Of a stretch of 20,745 bases of DNA, positions 14,420-20,325 are shown in pieces. Origin of the DNA: JBKJML01 sp046596415 (GTDB taxonomy: Bacteria > Actinomycetota > Thermoleophilia > Gaiellales > Gaiellaceae). The notes under the pieces are model-generated. The model was not told where the DNA came from. It worked only from the letters and a program-made list of their open reading frames with translations, and searched no databases. A program made the position numbers and the translations under genes. The stretch is from contig JBKJML010000036.1 in NCBI GenBank assembly GCA_046596415.1, positions 1 through 20,745 of the forward strand, given 5' to 3'. Numbering within the stretch: the stretch's first letter is position 1; every line of letters starts with the position of its first letter.

Positions 14420-14457
14420 GGTAGTGGGTCACTCTGAGCTCAAACTAGCCCACTACC
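14420..14457. mobile_element. 38-bp MITE-like remnant flanked by an 8-bp direct repeat
   Basis: GGTAGTGGG (14420-14428) and its exact complement CCCACTACC (14449-14457) bound a 20-base centre that includes the palindrome TGAGCTCA (14434-14441). The element is directly abutted on both sides by TCAGATGC (14412-14419 and 14458-14465). Perfect inverted ends plus a perfect 8-bp duplication is what transposition leaves; 8-bp duplications and ends starting with GG are known for families such as ISL3 and IS256. No transposase is present. One copy of the repeat contains the stop codon of the 14458-14913 gene, so the insertion kept that gene intact. It could also act as a terminator for that gene. Confidence 0.5.
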
Positions 14458-14913
14458 TCAGATGCCGGGCTTCGCGGTCATCGCCCAGACCGCAACCAGA
14501 TAGGCGACGAGGAGGATCGCGGCGAGCACGCCGGCGGCCCGTGTGAGGCCGCCTCCACCGCCGCTCTTGCGGGCGCGGCGGAGCCCGAGCCCGCTCAGGA
14601 GCGCCGCGATCAGCAGCAGCAGCAGGCCCGGCTCGGCAACAATGAAGCCGATCTGGAGCCAGCCGGGCGACTCGTCCCCGAATCCCTCGCGGGACTCGAT
14701 CCAGCCGCCGCCGAGCCGCATCATGATCCAGGACGGGATCGCGCCGAACAGGAGCGTACGGAACGCAAGTCGTGCGAGTGTCGGGTTGTCGGTGCGCCAG
14801 CCGACGAGTGCCGCGATCGTCGCCGTCATGGTCGCACCGACGAGCAGCATCGCTCCGAGCACGTGGACGAGGAGCGGGAGATTCCAGTCGTCGGGGCGGA
14901 TCGCCGCCAGCAT
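14458..14913 (-). CDS. Small integral membrane protein, unknown function
   Basis: 151 residues starting MLAAIRPDDWNLPLLVHVLGAMLLVGATMTA. Four hydrophobic segments are seen: about 12-33, 45-60 (interrupted), 88-108 and 123-145. The first carries a histidine (LLVHVLGAM) in the same place as in its neighbours. Between helices 2 and 3 is a polar stretch WIESREGFGDESPGW. It begins two bases after the stop of the upstream membrane gene, so they form an operon. I do not recognise a function; the arrangement is reminiscent of DUF2269-type or CopD-like small membrane proteins with a possible heme or metal histidine, but this is a guess. The stop codon lies in the 8-bp direct repeat of the adjacent inverted-repeat element. 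Confidence 0.75.
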   Translation of the reverse strand: MLAAIRPDDWNLPLLVHVLGAMLLVGATMTATIAALVGWRTDNPTLARLAFRTLLFGAIPSWIMMRLGGGWIESREGFGDESPGWLQIGFIVAEPGLLLLLIAALLSGLGLRRARKSGGGGGLTRAAGVLAAILLVAYLVAVWAMTAKPGI

Positions 14914-14915
14914 CG

Positions 14916-15395
14916 TCAGGCTCCCGGCTTGTAGATCATGAGCAGGAGGGTCGCGAGCAGCGCGATGCCTGCCAGCGTGTGCATCAGGAGGGCGGAACGG
15001 TTGCGGATCAGTGCGCGCAGCTCGGCACTCGGAGACTCGTCGCCGCGGGCGACGAGCGCGTCTGCCAGGTCGTGCGCCTTCGCGGACTGCTTGCCGCCGT
15101 GCATGCCGAGGCCGACTGCGATCGCCCAGAGGACGATCGAGCCGAGGATCCAGCCATCCCAGAGGTGATAGCCGTCGACGTCGACCGCGAGCGCGATCCC
15201 GAACACGAGCACGAGCACGGAGCCGACGACGACGAGGATCTCGGCCGGCTTGCCGATCGCAAAGAGCGTCGCGGCGCGGCGCGGGCTGTCGGTGCCCCAC
15301 ATGGCGACGATCAGGATCGTGAAGAAGACGACCGCGGCCACCATTGCGAACGCCGACAGCACATGGAGGCCCAGGAGCCAGTCAACCCTGCTCAC
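14916..15395 (-). CDS. Small integral membrane protein, DUF2269-like
   Basis: 159 residues, four predicted membrane helices: WLLGLHVLSAFAMVAAVVFFTILIVAMWG (5-33), ILVVVGSVLVLVFGIALAV, GWILGSIVLWAIAVGLGMHGG and LLMHTLAGIALLATLLLMIY. A histidine in the first helix and another in helix 4 could be ligands. Resembles predicted DUF2269-type membrane proteins; function not known. The GTG at 15395 is chosen because it begins the first helix and lies seven bases after TATAGT (15408-15403), a clear -10 element. The open frame extends upstream to 15692, but that part is antisense to the CopD-like gene. First gene of a two-gene operon, divergent from the CopD-like gene. Confidence 0.75.
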   Translation of the reverse strand: MSRVDWLLGLHVLSAFAMVAAVVFFTILIVAMWGTDSPRRAATLFAIGKPAEILVVVGSVLVLVFGIALAVDVDGYHLWDGWILGSIVLWAIAVGLGMHGGKQSAKAHDLADALVARGDESPSAELRALIRNRSALLMHTLAGIALLATLLLMIYKPGA

Positions 15396-15445
15396 TCGCG
15401 CGACTATAGGGCGGGAATCGGACGGAATGCGACACTCTGGGCGGG

Positions 15446-15907
15446 ATGCAGACCGCAATCGCCGCCGTGCACGTTCTCGCCGCCTGCGTCTGGGTGGGCG
15501 GGACGGTCGCGCTCGTCTTCGCCGCCGTGCCTGTCCTGCGCCGGGCCGAGGGGCCGGCACGTGCTGACGCGATGCGCGCGCTCGGGCGCCGCTGGCGGCC
15601 GCTCGGGTGGGGCGCGATGGCGGTCGCGATCCTGACGGGCCTGCTGCTCGCGGAGGACGCCGGTGCGCTCCACCGGGAGAGCCTCGACACACGCTTCGAC
15701 CGGATCCTGCTCGTCAAGGCGGGCCTCATCGTGCTCCTGATCGCCGGTTCGCTAGTCCACAACCTCCTGCTCGGGCCGCGCCTCCAGCGCGAGATGCGGG
15801 AGGGGCTGCCGCAGCGCACCAGGCCGTCGATGGTGGCCGTCGGCTGGACGAACTTCGGGCTCACGATCGCCGTGCCGGTGCTCGGCGTCTTGCTGGCCCG
15901 TCTTTGA
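15446..15907 (+). CDS. CopD-like small membrane protein
   Basis: 153 residues with four helices: AIAAVHVLAACVWVGGTVALVFAAVPVL (4-31), WGAMAVAILTGLLLA, ILLVKAGLIVLLIAGSLVHNLLLGP and TNFGLTIAVPVLGVLLARL. The HVLAACVWVGG opening and the RFDRILLVKAGLIVLLI-NLLLGPRL middle match the copper-resistance D domain, whose histidine is thought to bind metal or heme. It is much shorter than full CopD. Direction and spacing place it first in a run with the histidine kinase, which begins two bases after its stop, so it might supply a membrane or redox signal to that soluble kinase; this is inference. The start ATG follows GGGCGGG and a CACTCT element seven bases upstream. Confidence 0.72.
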   Translation: MQTAIAAVHVLAACVWVGGTVALVFAAVPVLRRAEGPARADAMRALGRRWRPLGWGAMAVAILTGLLLAEDAGALHRESLDTRFDRILLVKAGLIVLLIAGSLVHNLLLGPRLQREMREGLPQRTRPSMVAVGWTNFGLTIAVPVLGVLLARL

Positions 15908-15909
15908 GT

Positions 15910-17466
15910 GTGGACGCCTCCGAGCGCCACCTGCGCCTGCTGACGGAGACGATCGCTGCCGTCAACTCGACGCTCGACCTCGAGGAGGTGCTCTCGCTCG
16001 TCGCGAGCAAGGTTGCGGAGGCGCTCGCTGCCGACGCGTGTTTCGTCTACCTCTACGACGAGCGGGCGGGCGAGCTCGTGCTCCGGGCCACCCACGGCAC
16101 GAACGTCGAGGAGATGACCAGACGGCCGCGGCTGCGGCCGGGCGAGGGGATCACGGGTGCCGCCGCCGCCGAGCGGGCGCCGATCGCGATCCCCCGCCTC
16201 GCTCATCTCGATCCGCGTTTCAAGGAGTTCCCGAACCTGCCCGAGGACGAGTACGAGTCGATCCTCGCCGTCCCGATCCTCGCCTCGCGCCCCTGGCCGC
16301 CGCCTGCTCCCGCCGGGCGCCGCCCGGCTCCGCAGGCGGCTGGCGCTGCTGAGCGCACCGGGCCTTCCGGGGCCGCGCAGAGCACTGTCCCCTCCGGCCG
16401 GTCACACTCAGCGACGCCCCGGGAACGCGAGGGGTCACGGGACGAGCTGGCGGGGGCGCTCAACGTCCGGACGCTCGCGCCGCGCGAGTACACGACGGCC
16501 GAGATCGAGCTGCTGGTCGCGATCGCGTCGCAGGTGGCGCATTCGATCCAACACGCGCGTCTCTACGCGGAGGCGCAGCGGCGCGTCGGCGAGCTCGAGG
16601 CGCTCGCCCAGATCTCCGAGGCCGTGTCCGAGTCGCTCTACCTGGAGGAGTCGCTCGAGGCAATCGTCAAGACGACGATGGAAGCGGTCGGCGCGACCGG
16701 AGCGGCGCTCGTGCTGGACGACGGCCGGATTGCGTGGCCGGAGGGGCGCTCCGGCACCCACGCCGTGCGCCTGCCGCTGCGGTGGAAGCGCCGCGTGATC
16801 GGCGAGCTCGTCTGCGACCGCGACACACCGTTCAGCGACGAGGATCGGGCGCTCCTCGAGGCGATCGCCCACCACGCCGCCGTCGCCCTCGAGCACGGGC
16901 GGGCGGTGATGCGCGGCGTCCTCGCCCAGGAGATCCACCATCGGGTCAAGAACAACCTCCAGACCGTCGCCTCGCTGCTTCGGCTCCAGGCGCGCGCGCC
17001 CGGCGTCGACGCCCGGAAGGCGCTCGATGACTCGGTGAACCGCATCCTGGCGATCGCCGCCGTGCACGAGGTCCTGACCGAGCATCGCGAGGACGACGTC
17101 GAGCTCGCCGAGTTGATCGATCGGTTGCGGGCGATGCTCGTGCAAGGGCTCGTGGCCGGGAAGGAAGTGGAGGCGGAGCTCGCGTCGGTGTCGCTCGCCG
17201 GGCATCGCGCCACCGCGCTCGCGCTCGTCTTCTCGGAGCTCTTCCAGAACGCGCTCGAGCACGGCGGCTCGAAGGTGCGGATCGAGCTCACCCGGCGGGA
17301 CGACGACGTCGTGCTCACGATCGCCGACGACGGCGGCGGCATGGACGGTGGCGTTGACGGCACGGGCCTCTCGATCGTGCGGGCTCTCGTCCGCGACGAG
17401 CTCGGCGGCAGCCTCACGCTGATCTCCCGGCCAGGGCTCCGTGCGGAGGTCGTGTTTCCGGCGTAG
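15910..17466 (+). CDS. GAF-GAF-HisKA_2 sensor histidine kinase (PdtaS-like)
   Basis: 518 residues, soluble. GAF 1 runs about 5-216, with NSTLDLEEVLSLVASKVAEAL and YDERAGELVLRATHG, and is interrupted by a Pro/Gly/Ser-rich insert (about 127-176). GAF 2 is about 218-335. The HisKA_2 H-box EIHHRVKNNLQTVASLLRLQ has phosphorylated His344, and the HATPase domain has FSELFQNALEHGG (N box) and DDGGGMDGGVDGTGLSIV (G boxes). HisKA_2 kinases typically phosphorylate ANTAR-type regulators, and one is encoded two genes downstream; in Mycobacterium the PdtaS/PdtaR pair has the same design. The start is GTG 15910 (TTG 15904, overlapping the CopD stop, is possible). Ligands of the GAF domains cannot be told. 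Confidence 0.9.
   Translation: MDASERHLRLLTETIAAVNSTLDLEEVLSLVASKVAEALAADACFVYLYDERAGELVLRATHGTNVEEMTRRPRLRPGEGITGAAAAERAPIAIPRLAHLDPRFKEFPNLPEDEYESILAVPILASRPWPPPAPAGRRPAPQAAGAAERTGPSGAAQSTVPSGRSHSATPREREGSRDELAGALNVRTLAPREYTTAEIELLVAIASQVAHSIQHARLYAEAQRRVGELEALAQISEAVSESLYLEESLEAIVKTTMEAVGATGAALVLDDGRIAWPEGRSGTHAVRLPLRWKRRVIGELVCDRDTPFSDEDRALLEAIAHHAAVALEHGRAVMRGVLAQEIHHRVKNNLQTVASLLRLQARAPGVDARKALDDSVNRILAIAAVHEVLTEHREDDVELAELIDRLRAMLVQGLVAGKEVEAELASVSLAGHRATALALVFSELFQNALEHGGSKVRIELTRRDDDVVLTIADDGGGMDGGVDGTGLSIVRALVRDELGGSLTLISRPGLRAEVVFPA
16287..16440 (+). repeat. In-frame palindromic insert inside the kinase GAF domain
   Basis: About 154 bases that break the GAF motif ESILAVPILAS ... 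LAGALNVRT, which in relatives is joined by only a few residues. The DNA holds a nested hairpin: GCCGCCTGC (16299-16307) with GCAGGCGGC (16332-16340), and inside it GCCGGGC (16312-16318) with GCCCGGC (16322-16328). The rest has short repeats such as GGTCAC, seen twice (from about 16400 and 16434). The reading frame stays open and gives low-complexity PAPAGRRPAPQAAG-type sequence. It looks like a REP-like element inserted in frame. Exact ends are uncertain. Confidence 0.5.
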
Positions 17467-17482
17467 GCCGGGCCCGACGCCG

Positions 17483-17494
17483 TACATTGGCCCT
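17483..17494 (+). promoter_or_regulatory. -10 element for a leaderless YCII/ANTAR transcript
   Basis: TACATT (17483-17488) is followed by six bases and the GTG start of the YCII gene. No Shine-Dalgarno is present. The spacing would put the transcription start at the start codon itself. No good -35 was found. Confidence 0.5.
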
Positions 17495-17818
17495 GTGGAG
17501 CTGCAATTCGACATCTTTTCGCTCGTGCTTCTCCGCCGGGGGCCGCGGGCGGCCGACGAGTTCGAGGGCGCCGAGCTCGACCGGCTCCAGCGGGCGCACC
17601 TCGACCACCTGACTGCGATGCAGGAGCGGGGCGCGCTCCTCGTCGCCGGCCCCTTCGACGGGCAGGAAGACGAGACGTATCGCGGGCTCTGCCTGTACGG
17701 CGTGCCGCTCGAGAAGGCGCGTTCGCTCGCCGCATCGGACCCGTCCGTGCGGGCCGGACGGCTGGCCGTTCAGGCCATGACGTGGTTGACACCGAAGGGG
17801 ACGGTCTCGTTCGGATGA
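17495..17818 (+). CDS. YCII-related protein
   Basis: 107 residues of the YciI-like alpha-beta ferredoxin-type family: FDIFSLVLLRRG strand, LQRAHLDHLTAMQERGALLVAGPF (about 30-53) with the typical helix and His, LCLYGVPLEKARSLAASDPSVRAGRLAVQAMTW where ASDP is the conserved aspartate segment. Catalytic roles in this family are mostly unknown; some members are dehydrochlorinase-like or sigma-factor-linked. The GTG at 17495 is preferred to the ATG at 17441, which would lie within the kinase 3' end; the GTG lies six bases after TACATT. It separates the kinase from its probable partner, and its stop overlaps the regulator start (ATGA), so it is co-translated with the regulator. Confidence 0.8.
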   Translation: MELQFDIFSLVLLRRGPRAADEFEGAELDRLQRAHLDHLTAMQERGALLVAGPFDGQEDETYRGLCLYGVPLEKARSLAASDPSVRAGRLAVQAMTWLTPKGTVSFG

Positions 17819-18387
17819 GGATCCTGCTCGCCGAGGACGAGACGATCATCCGGCTCGACCTGCGAGCCCTGCTCGAGGCGGCCGGCTTCGAGGTGTGCGC
17901 CGAGGCGCGCGACGGCGAGGAGGCCGTCGCGCTCGCGCGGAGCGAGCGGCCGGATCTCTGCGTGCTCGACGTGAAGATGCCGAAGCTCGACGGGATCGAG
18001 GCCGCCCGGCGGATCATCGACGAGCGGCCGGTGCCGATCGAGATGGTCACCGCCTACGGCGAGCAGGAGCTCGTCTCTCGGGCCGTCGAGGCGGGTGTCT
18101 TCGGGTATCTCGTGAAGCCGTTCCGCGAGACCGACCTGCTGCCTGCGATCGCCACCGCCCAGGCGCGCCATGACGAGCTCGCTGCGCTACGGGCGGAAGC
18201 CGAATCGCTCGGCGAGGCGCTCGCTGCCCGCAAGACGATCGAGCGGGCGAAGGGATTGCTGATGACGAAGGAAGGTCTGTCGGAGCAGGACGCGTTCGAC
18301 CGCCTCCGCCGCGCGAGCCAGGTCTCCGGACGCCCGCTCAAGGTGATCGCCGAGGCCGTCGTCGCGACGCTGGGGCCGGGCTCGTGA
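17815..18387 (+). CDS. ANTAR-domain response regulator (PdtaR-like)
   Basis: 190 residues. The receiver domain (1-118) has acidic pocket Glu7-Asp8, phosphorylated Asp52 in VLDVKMP, Thr79 and Lys101 (LVKPF). The ANTAR domain (about 130-188) has LGEALAARKTIERAKGLLMTKEGLSEQDAFDRLRRASQVSGRPLKVIAEAVV. ANTAR domains bind tandem hairpins in RNA and prevent terminator formation, as in AmiR, NasR, NasT and EutV. The ATG at 17815 overlaps the YCII stop. Phosphorylation by the HisKA_2 kinase at 15910-17466 is likely. Targets are unknown; the nitrogen gene leaders in this window are candidates. The last codons (from about 18343) are repeated as a fragment at 18796. Confidence 0.93.
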   Translation: MRILLAEDETIIRLDLRALLEAAGFEVCAEARDGEEAVALARSERPDLCVLDVKMPKLDGIEAARRIIDERPVPIEMVTAYGEQELVSRAVEAGVFGYLVKPFRETDLLPAIATAQARHDELAALRAEAESLGEALAARKTIERAKGLLMTKEGLSEQDAFDRLRRASQVSGRPLKVIAEAVVATLGPGS

Positions 18388-18779
18388 GCGAGCATCCGAA
18401 TGCGACCCTCGCCCGGGACGGCTTCGAACGCTTCATGCGGGGCAACGTGGCGGGACTGCTGGATCTCTTCGCCGACGACGCCGTGTGGCACGTGCCCGGC
18501 GCCAACGCGATGTCGGGCGACTACCACGGCCGGGACGAGATCATCAGCTTTCTGCGTCGGACGGCGGAGCTCACCGGCGGCACGTATCGGGTCGAGCTGC
18601 TCTGGGTCGTCGCCGACGACAAGCATGTCGTCGCGGTCTACCGTGCGCAGGGCGAGCGTGAGGGCGGGCGCTCGCTCGAGCTCGAGCAGGCCCTCCTGAT
18701 CCGCGTCGAGGACGGCCGCTGGGTCGACATCCGCGCCCAGCCGCTCGACCAGGCCGAGTTCGACGCTTTCTGGGCTTAG
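18384..18779 (+). CDS. SnoaL-like (NTF2-fold) protein
   Basis: 131 residues. The LARDGFERFMRGNVAGLLDLFADDAVWHVPG opening, the GDYHGRDEIISFLRRTAELTGGTYRVELL middle and the RVEDGRWVDIRAQPLDQAEFDAFWA end are typical of SnoaL-like, NTF2-fold proteins, a group that includes ester cyclases, ketosteroid isomerase-like enzymes and many binding proteins. Only general fold assignment is possible; His38 and Asp34 could be in the cavity. The GTG start at 18384 overlaps the regulator stop (GTGA), so the protein is co-expressed with the ANTAR regulator. It is the last gene of that operon. Confidence 0.8.
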   Translation: MSEHPNATLARDGFERFMRGNVAGLLDLFADDAVWHVPGANAMSGDYHGRDEIISFLRRTAELTGGTYRVELLWVVADDKHVVAVYRAQGEREGGRSLELEQALLIRVEDGRWVDIRAQPLDQAEFDAFWA

Positions 18780-18795
18780 TAACTGCCCGCTCTAG

Positions 18796-18855
18796 CTGAT
18801 CGCCGAGGCCGTTGTGGCCCCGCTCGGCGAGAACGAGCCCCTAGCGGCCACTTTC
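18796..18855 (+). pseudogene. Fragment of a second ANTAR gene 3' end
   Basis: LIAEAVVAPLGENE, encoded from 18796, matches the ANTAR regulator ending (VIAEAVVATLGPGS). TGATCGCCGAGGCCGT is identical in both (18344-18359 and 18797-18812). After that the differences fall mostly at third codon positions (GTC-GTC-GCG against GTT-GTG-GCC), as expected for a diverged coding copy. The rest of such a gene is missing; the upstream TAG stops at 18777-18779 and 18793 would prevent translation. The remaining gap to 18886 shows no other feature. Confidence 0.4.
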
Positions 18856-18886
18856 GCGCGGGCGCCGCAGGGCGCATCATCGAGGG

Positions 18887-19243
18887 ATGCTCGCCGTCCT
18901 CTTCTCGGCTCTCGCGCTCGCCGCCGGCGATCGTACCGTCGCCCTCCAGACGGCCTTCGGGGAACGAGCCGAAGCCGCCGTCCAGGCCTCGGTCGAGTCG
19001 CCCCGCTGGATCCATGTGCGCGTGTGGGCCTCGCCGCGGCAGATCGCGGTTGTCACCTGGACGGTCACCTGCACGCGCACCGGAGCTGGCGCCTCGAAGA
19101 GCGGCTCCTTCGCCGCGAGGACGACCGTCACCCGGGCCGTGTCGCTGCCGAAGCGAGCCCCCGACTTCTGTACTGCGAGCGCCAGAGCGCGCCTCCAGGA
19201 CGGAGGCGCGCTTGAGCTCTCGCTACGGGTGAGAGACCGCTAA
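18887..19243 (+). CDS. Small secreted protein, unknown function
   Basis: 118 residues with a short signal peptide (MLAVLFSALALAAG, cleavage near residue 14). The mature part is rich in beta-type sequence: VALQTAFGERAEAAVQASVES, RWIHVRVWASPRQIAVVTWTVTCTR and SGSFAARTTVTRAVSLPKRAPDFCTASARARL. Two cysteines, Cys62 and Cys95, could form a disulfide in an immunoglobulin-like fold; I recognise no family. A CATCAT element lies six bases before the ATG at 18887, consistent with a leaderless message. The 3' part of the gene contains the hairpin AGCGCGCCTCC/GGAGGCGCGCT (19186-19212) with a five-base loop. It converges on the DUF4349 gene. Confidence 0.65.
   Translation: MLAVLFSALALAAGDRTVALQTAFGERAEAAVQASVESPRWIHVRVWASPRQIAVVTWTVTCTRTGAGASKSGSFAARTTVTRAVSLPKRAPDFCTASARARLQDGGALELSLRVRDR
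19186..19212 (+). other. Strong hairpin inside a coding region
   Basis: AGCGCGCCTCC (19186-19196), loop AGGAC, GGAGGCGCGCT (19202-19212): eleven perfect pairs within the 3' end of the small secreted protein gene. It lies about 30 bases before the stop and could slow 3' exonucleases or help terminate transcription. Confidence 0.5.
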
Positions 19244-19271
19244 GAGCTCGAATCAGAATGAGTCGAGCTCT
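19243..19271. terminator. Bidirectional hairpin between convergent genes
   Basis: AGAGCTCGA (19243-19251) pairs with TCGAGCTCT (19263-19271), loop of eleven bases. It fills exactly the space between the TAA at 19241-19243 and the TAG of the opposing gene at 19270-19272. No long U-tract, but AATT follows on the plus strand. Confidence 0.6.
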
Positions 19272-20325
19272 AATTCGTGTCGAGGAGCCGCGCCTCCTCG
19301 CGCCGGCGGCGGAGCCGCAGCGGCACGAGGACCGCGGCGGTGAGCAGCGCCAGCGGCACGAGCACGACCAGCGCGTAGAGGGCGCCGAGCCCCTCCCAGC
19401 GGAGGACGTCGACGACGCCGTCGAGCCGCGTGCTCTCGCGTGCGGGCTTCGGCGCCTCGGTCGTCAGCGCGACGGAGATCCGGGCGAGGCGTGCGTCGCG
19501 CACCTTCGCCTCGGTCGCGCGGAGGTTTCCGGCGAGCGCCTGCCGCCGGTCCTGGAGGCGTAGCTCGAGCTCGGCCTTTCGCTCCGGGGTCAGGCCGGGC
19601 GCGGCGAGCGCCTGCTCGAGGGCGGCGATCTCATTCCGCAGCGTCGCCGTCGTGTCGCGAAGGCCGTTGACCTCGTTCTGGACGTCGCGGATCCGGACCT
19701 GCTGGGCGAGGATCGTGCCCAGCCCCGAGAGGCGCATGATTGCCGTTTCGACCTTCGTCGTCGGCACCCGCAGCACGATCGTGGCCGCGCTGCGCCGGTC
19801 GGAAGCGGCGTCGTAGGAGACCGAGCCGACGTAGCCGCCGAGCGAGCGTGCGACGCGCATCGCCTTCACGGTTGCGTCGGAGAGGCCCTTCACCCCGTCG
19901 ACCTGGAGCCGCAGCGTCGCGTCGTAATCCTGGAGGCGGCTCTTCGAGGGCGGCAGCGTGGCGCCCTTCTGGAGCTCCTGCGATTGGGGTGGAGCCGCCC
20001 TTCGCAGGGCGTCATTCTGGATCCCGGTGGCCGAGCCGCCTGCGGCTGAACCGCTGTCGGCCTGGGGCACAGTGCCACCCGCCGAGCCTTCGATTGAGCG
20101 TCCTGTGTCACGCGTGAGCCCGACGCCGACCCCGACCGCGACCGCGAGTACCGCCGCGGTCGGAGCCGCGACGAGCAGCAGCCGGCGCAGATCGAGGCGC
20201 TCGAGCAGCGGTTGCCGCCGCTCCGGTTCACGCGTCGCGATCGCGCGGATGCGCTCCCGGAGCATCGGGGACGCGACCGGCTTGGCCGCGCGAAGCTCGT
20301 TCAGGAGCAGATCAGACGTGGACAT
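19270..20325 (-). CDS. DUF4349 membrane protein, probable anti-sigma factor
   Basis: 351 residues from ATG 20325; AAGG lies nine bases upstream, while GTG 20331 would add two residues with poor spacing. Order: short cytoplasmic N-terminus with LLLNELRAAKPVASPMLRERIRA, a membrane segment LLLVAAPTAAVLAVAVGVGVGL (about 47-68), a Ser/Gly/Ala linker, the DUF4349 domain with DYDATLRLQVDGVKGLSDATVKAMRVARSLGGYVGSVSY, a coiled coil (NEVNGLRDTTATLRNEIAALEQAL through RRQALAGNLRATEAKVRDAR), then a C-terminal membrane helix ALYALVVLVPLALLTAAVLVPLRL and a basic tail. It overlaps the end of the ECF sigma gene, the usual position of an anti-sigma factor; that role is inferred, and no zinc-finger motif is present. 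Confidence 0.8.
   Translation of the reverse strand: MSTSDLLLNELRAAKPVASPMLRERIRAIATREPERRQPLLERLDLRRLLLVAAPTAAVLAVAVGVGVGLTRDTGRSIEGSAGGTVPQADSGSAAGGSATGIQNDALRRAAPPQSQELQKGATLPPSKSRLQDYDATLRLQVDGVKGLSDATVKAMRVARSLGGYVGSVSYDAASDRRSAATIVLRVPTTKVETAIMRLSGLGTILAQQVRIRDVQNEVNGLRDTTATLRNEIAALEQALAAPGLTPERKAELELRLQDRRQALAGNLRATEAKVRDARLARISVALTTEAPKPARESTRLDGVVDVLRWEGLGALYALVVLVPLALLTAAVLVPLRLRRRREEARLLDTN

Noticed and set aside
15382..16206. 274-residue minus-strand frame over the CopD gene and kinase start
   Set aside because: Antisense shadow with low-complexity Arg/Ser content and no family features.
18814..19215. 133-residue frame overlapping the small secreted protein
   Set aside because: Only the first residues match the ANTAR fragment; the rest is Arg-rich shadow sequence. 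The signal-peptide frame from 18887 is more convincing.
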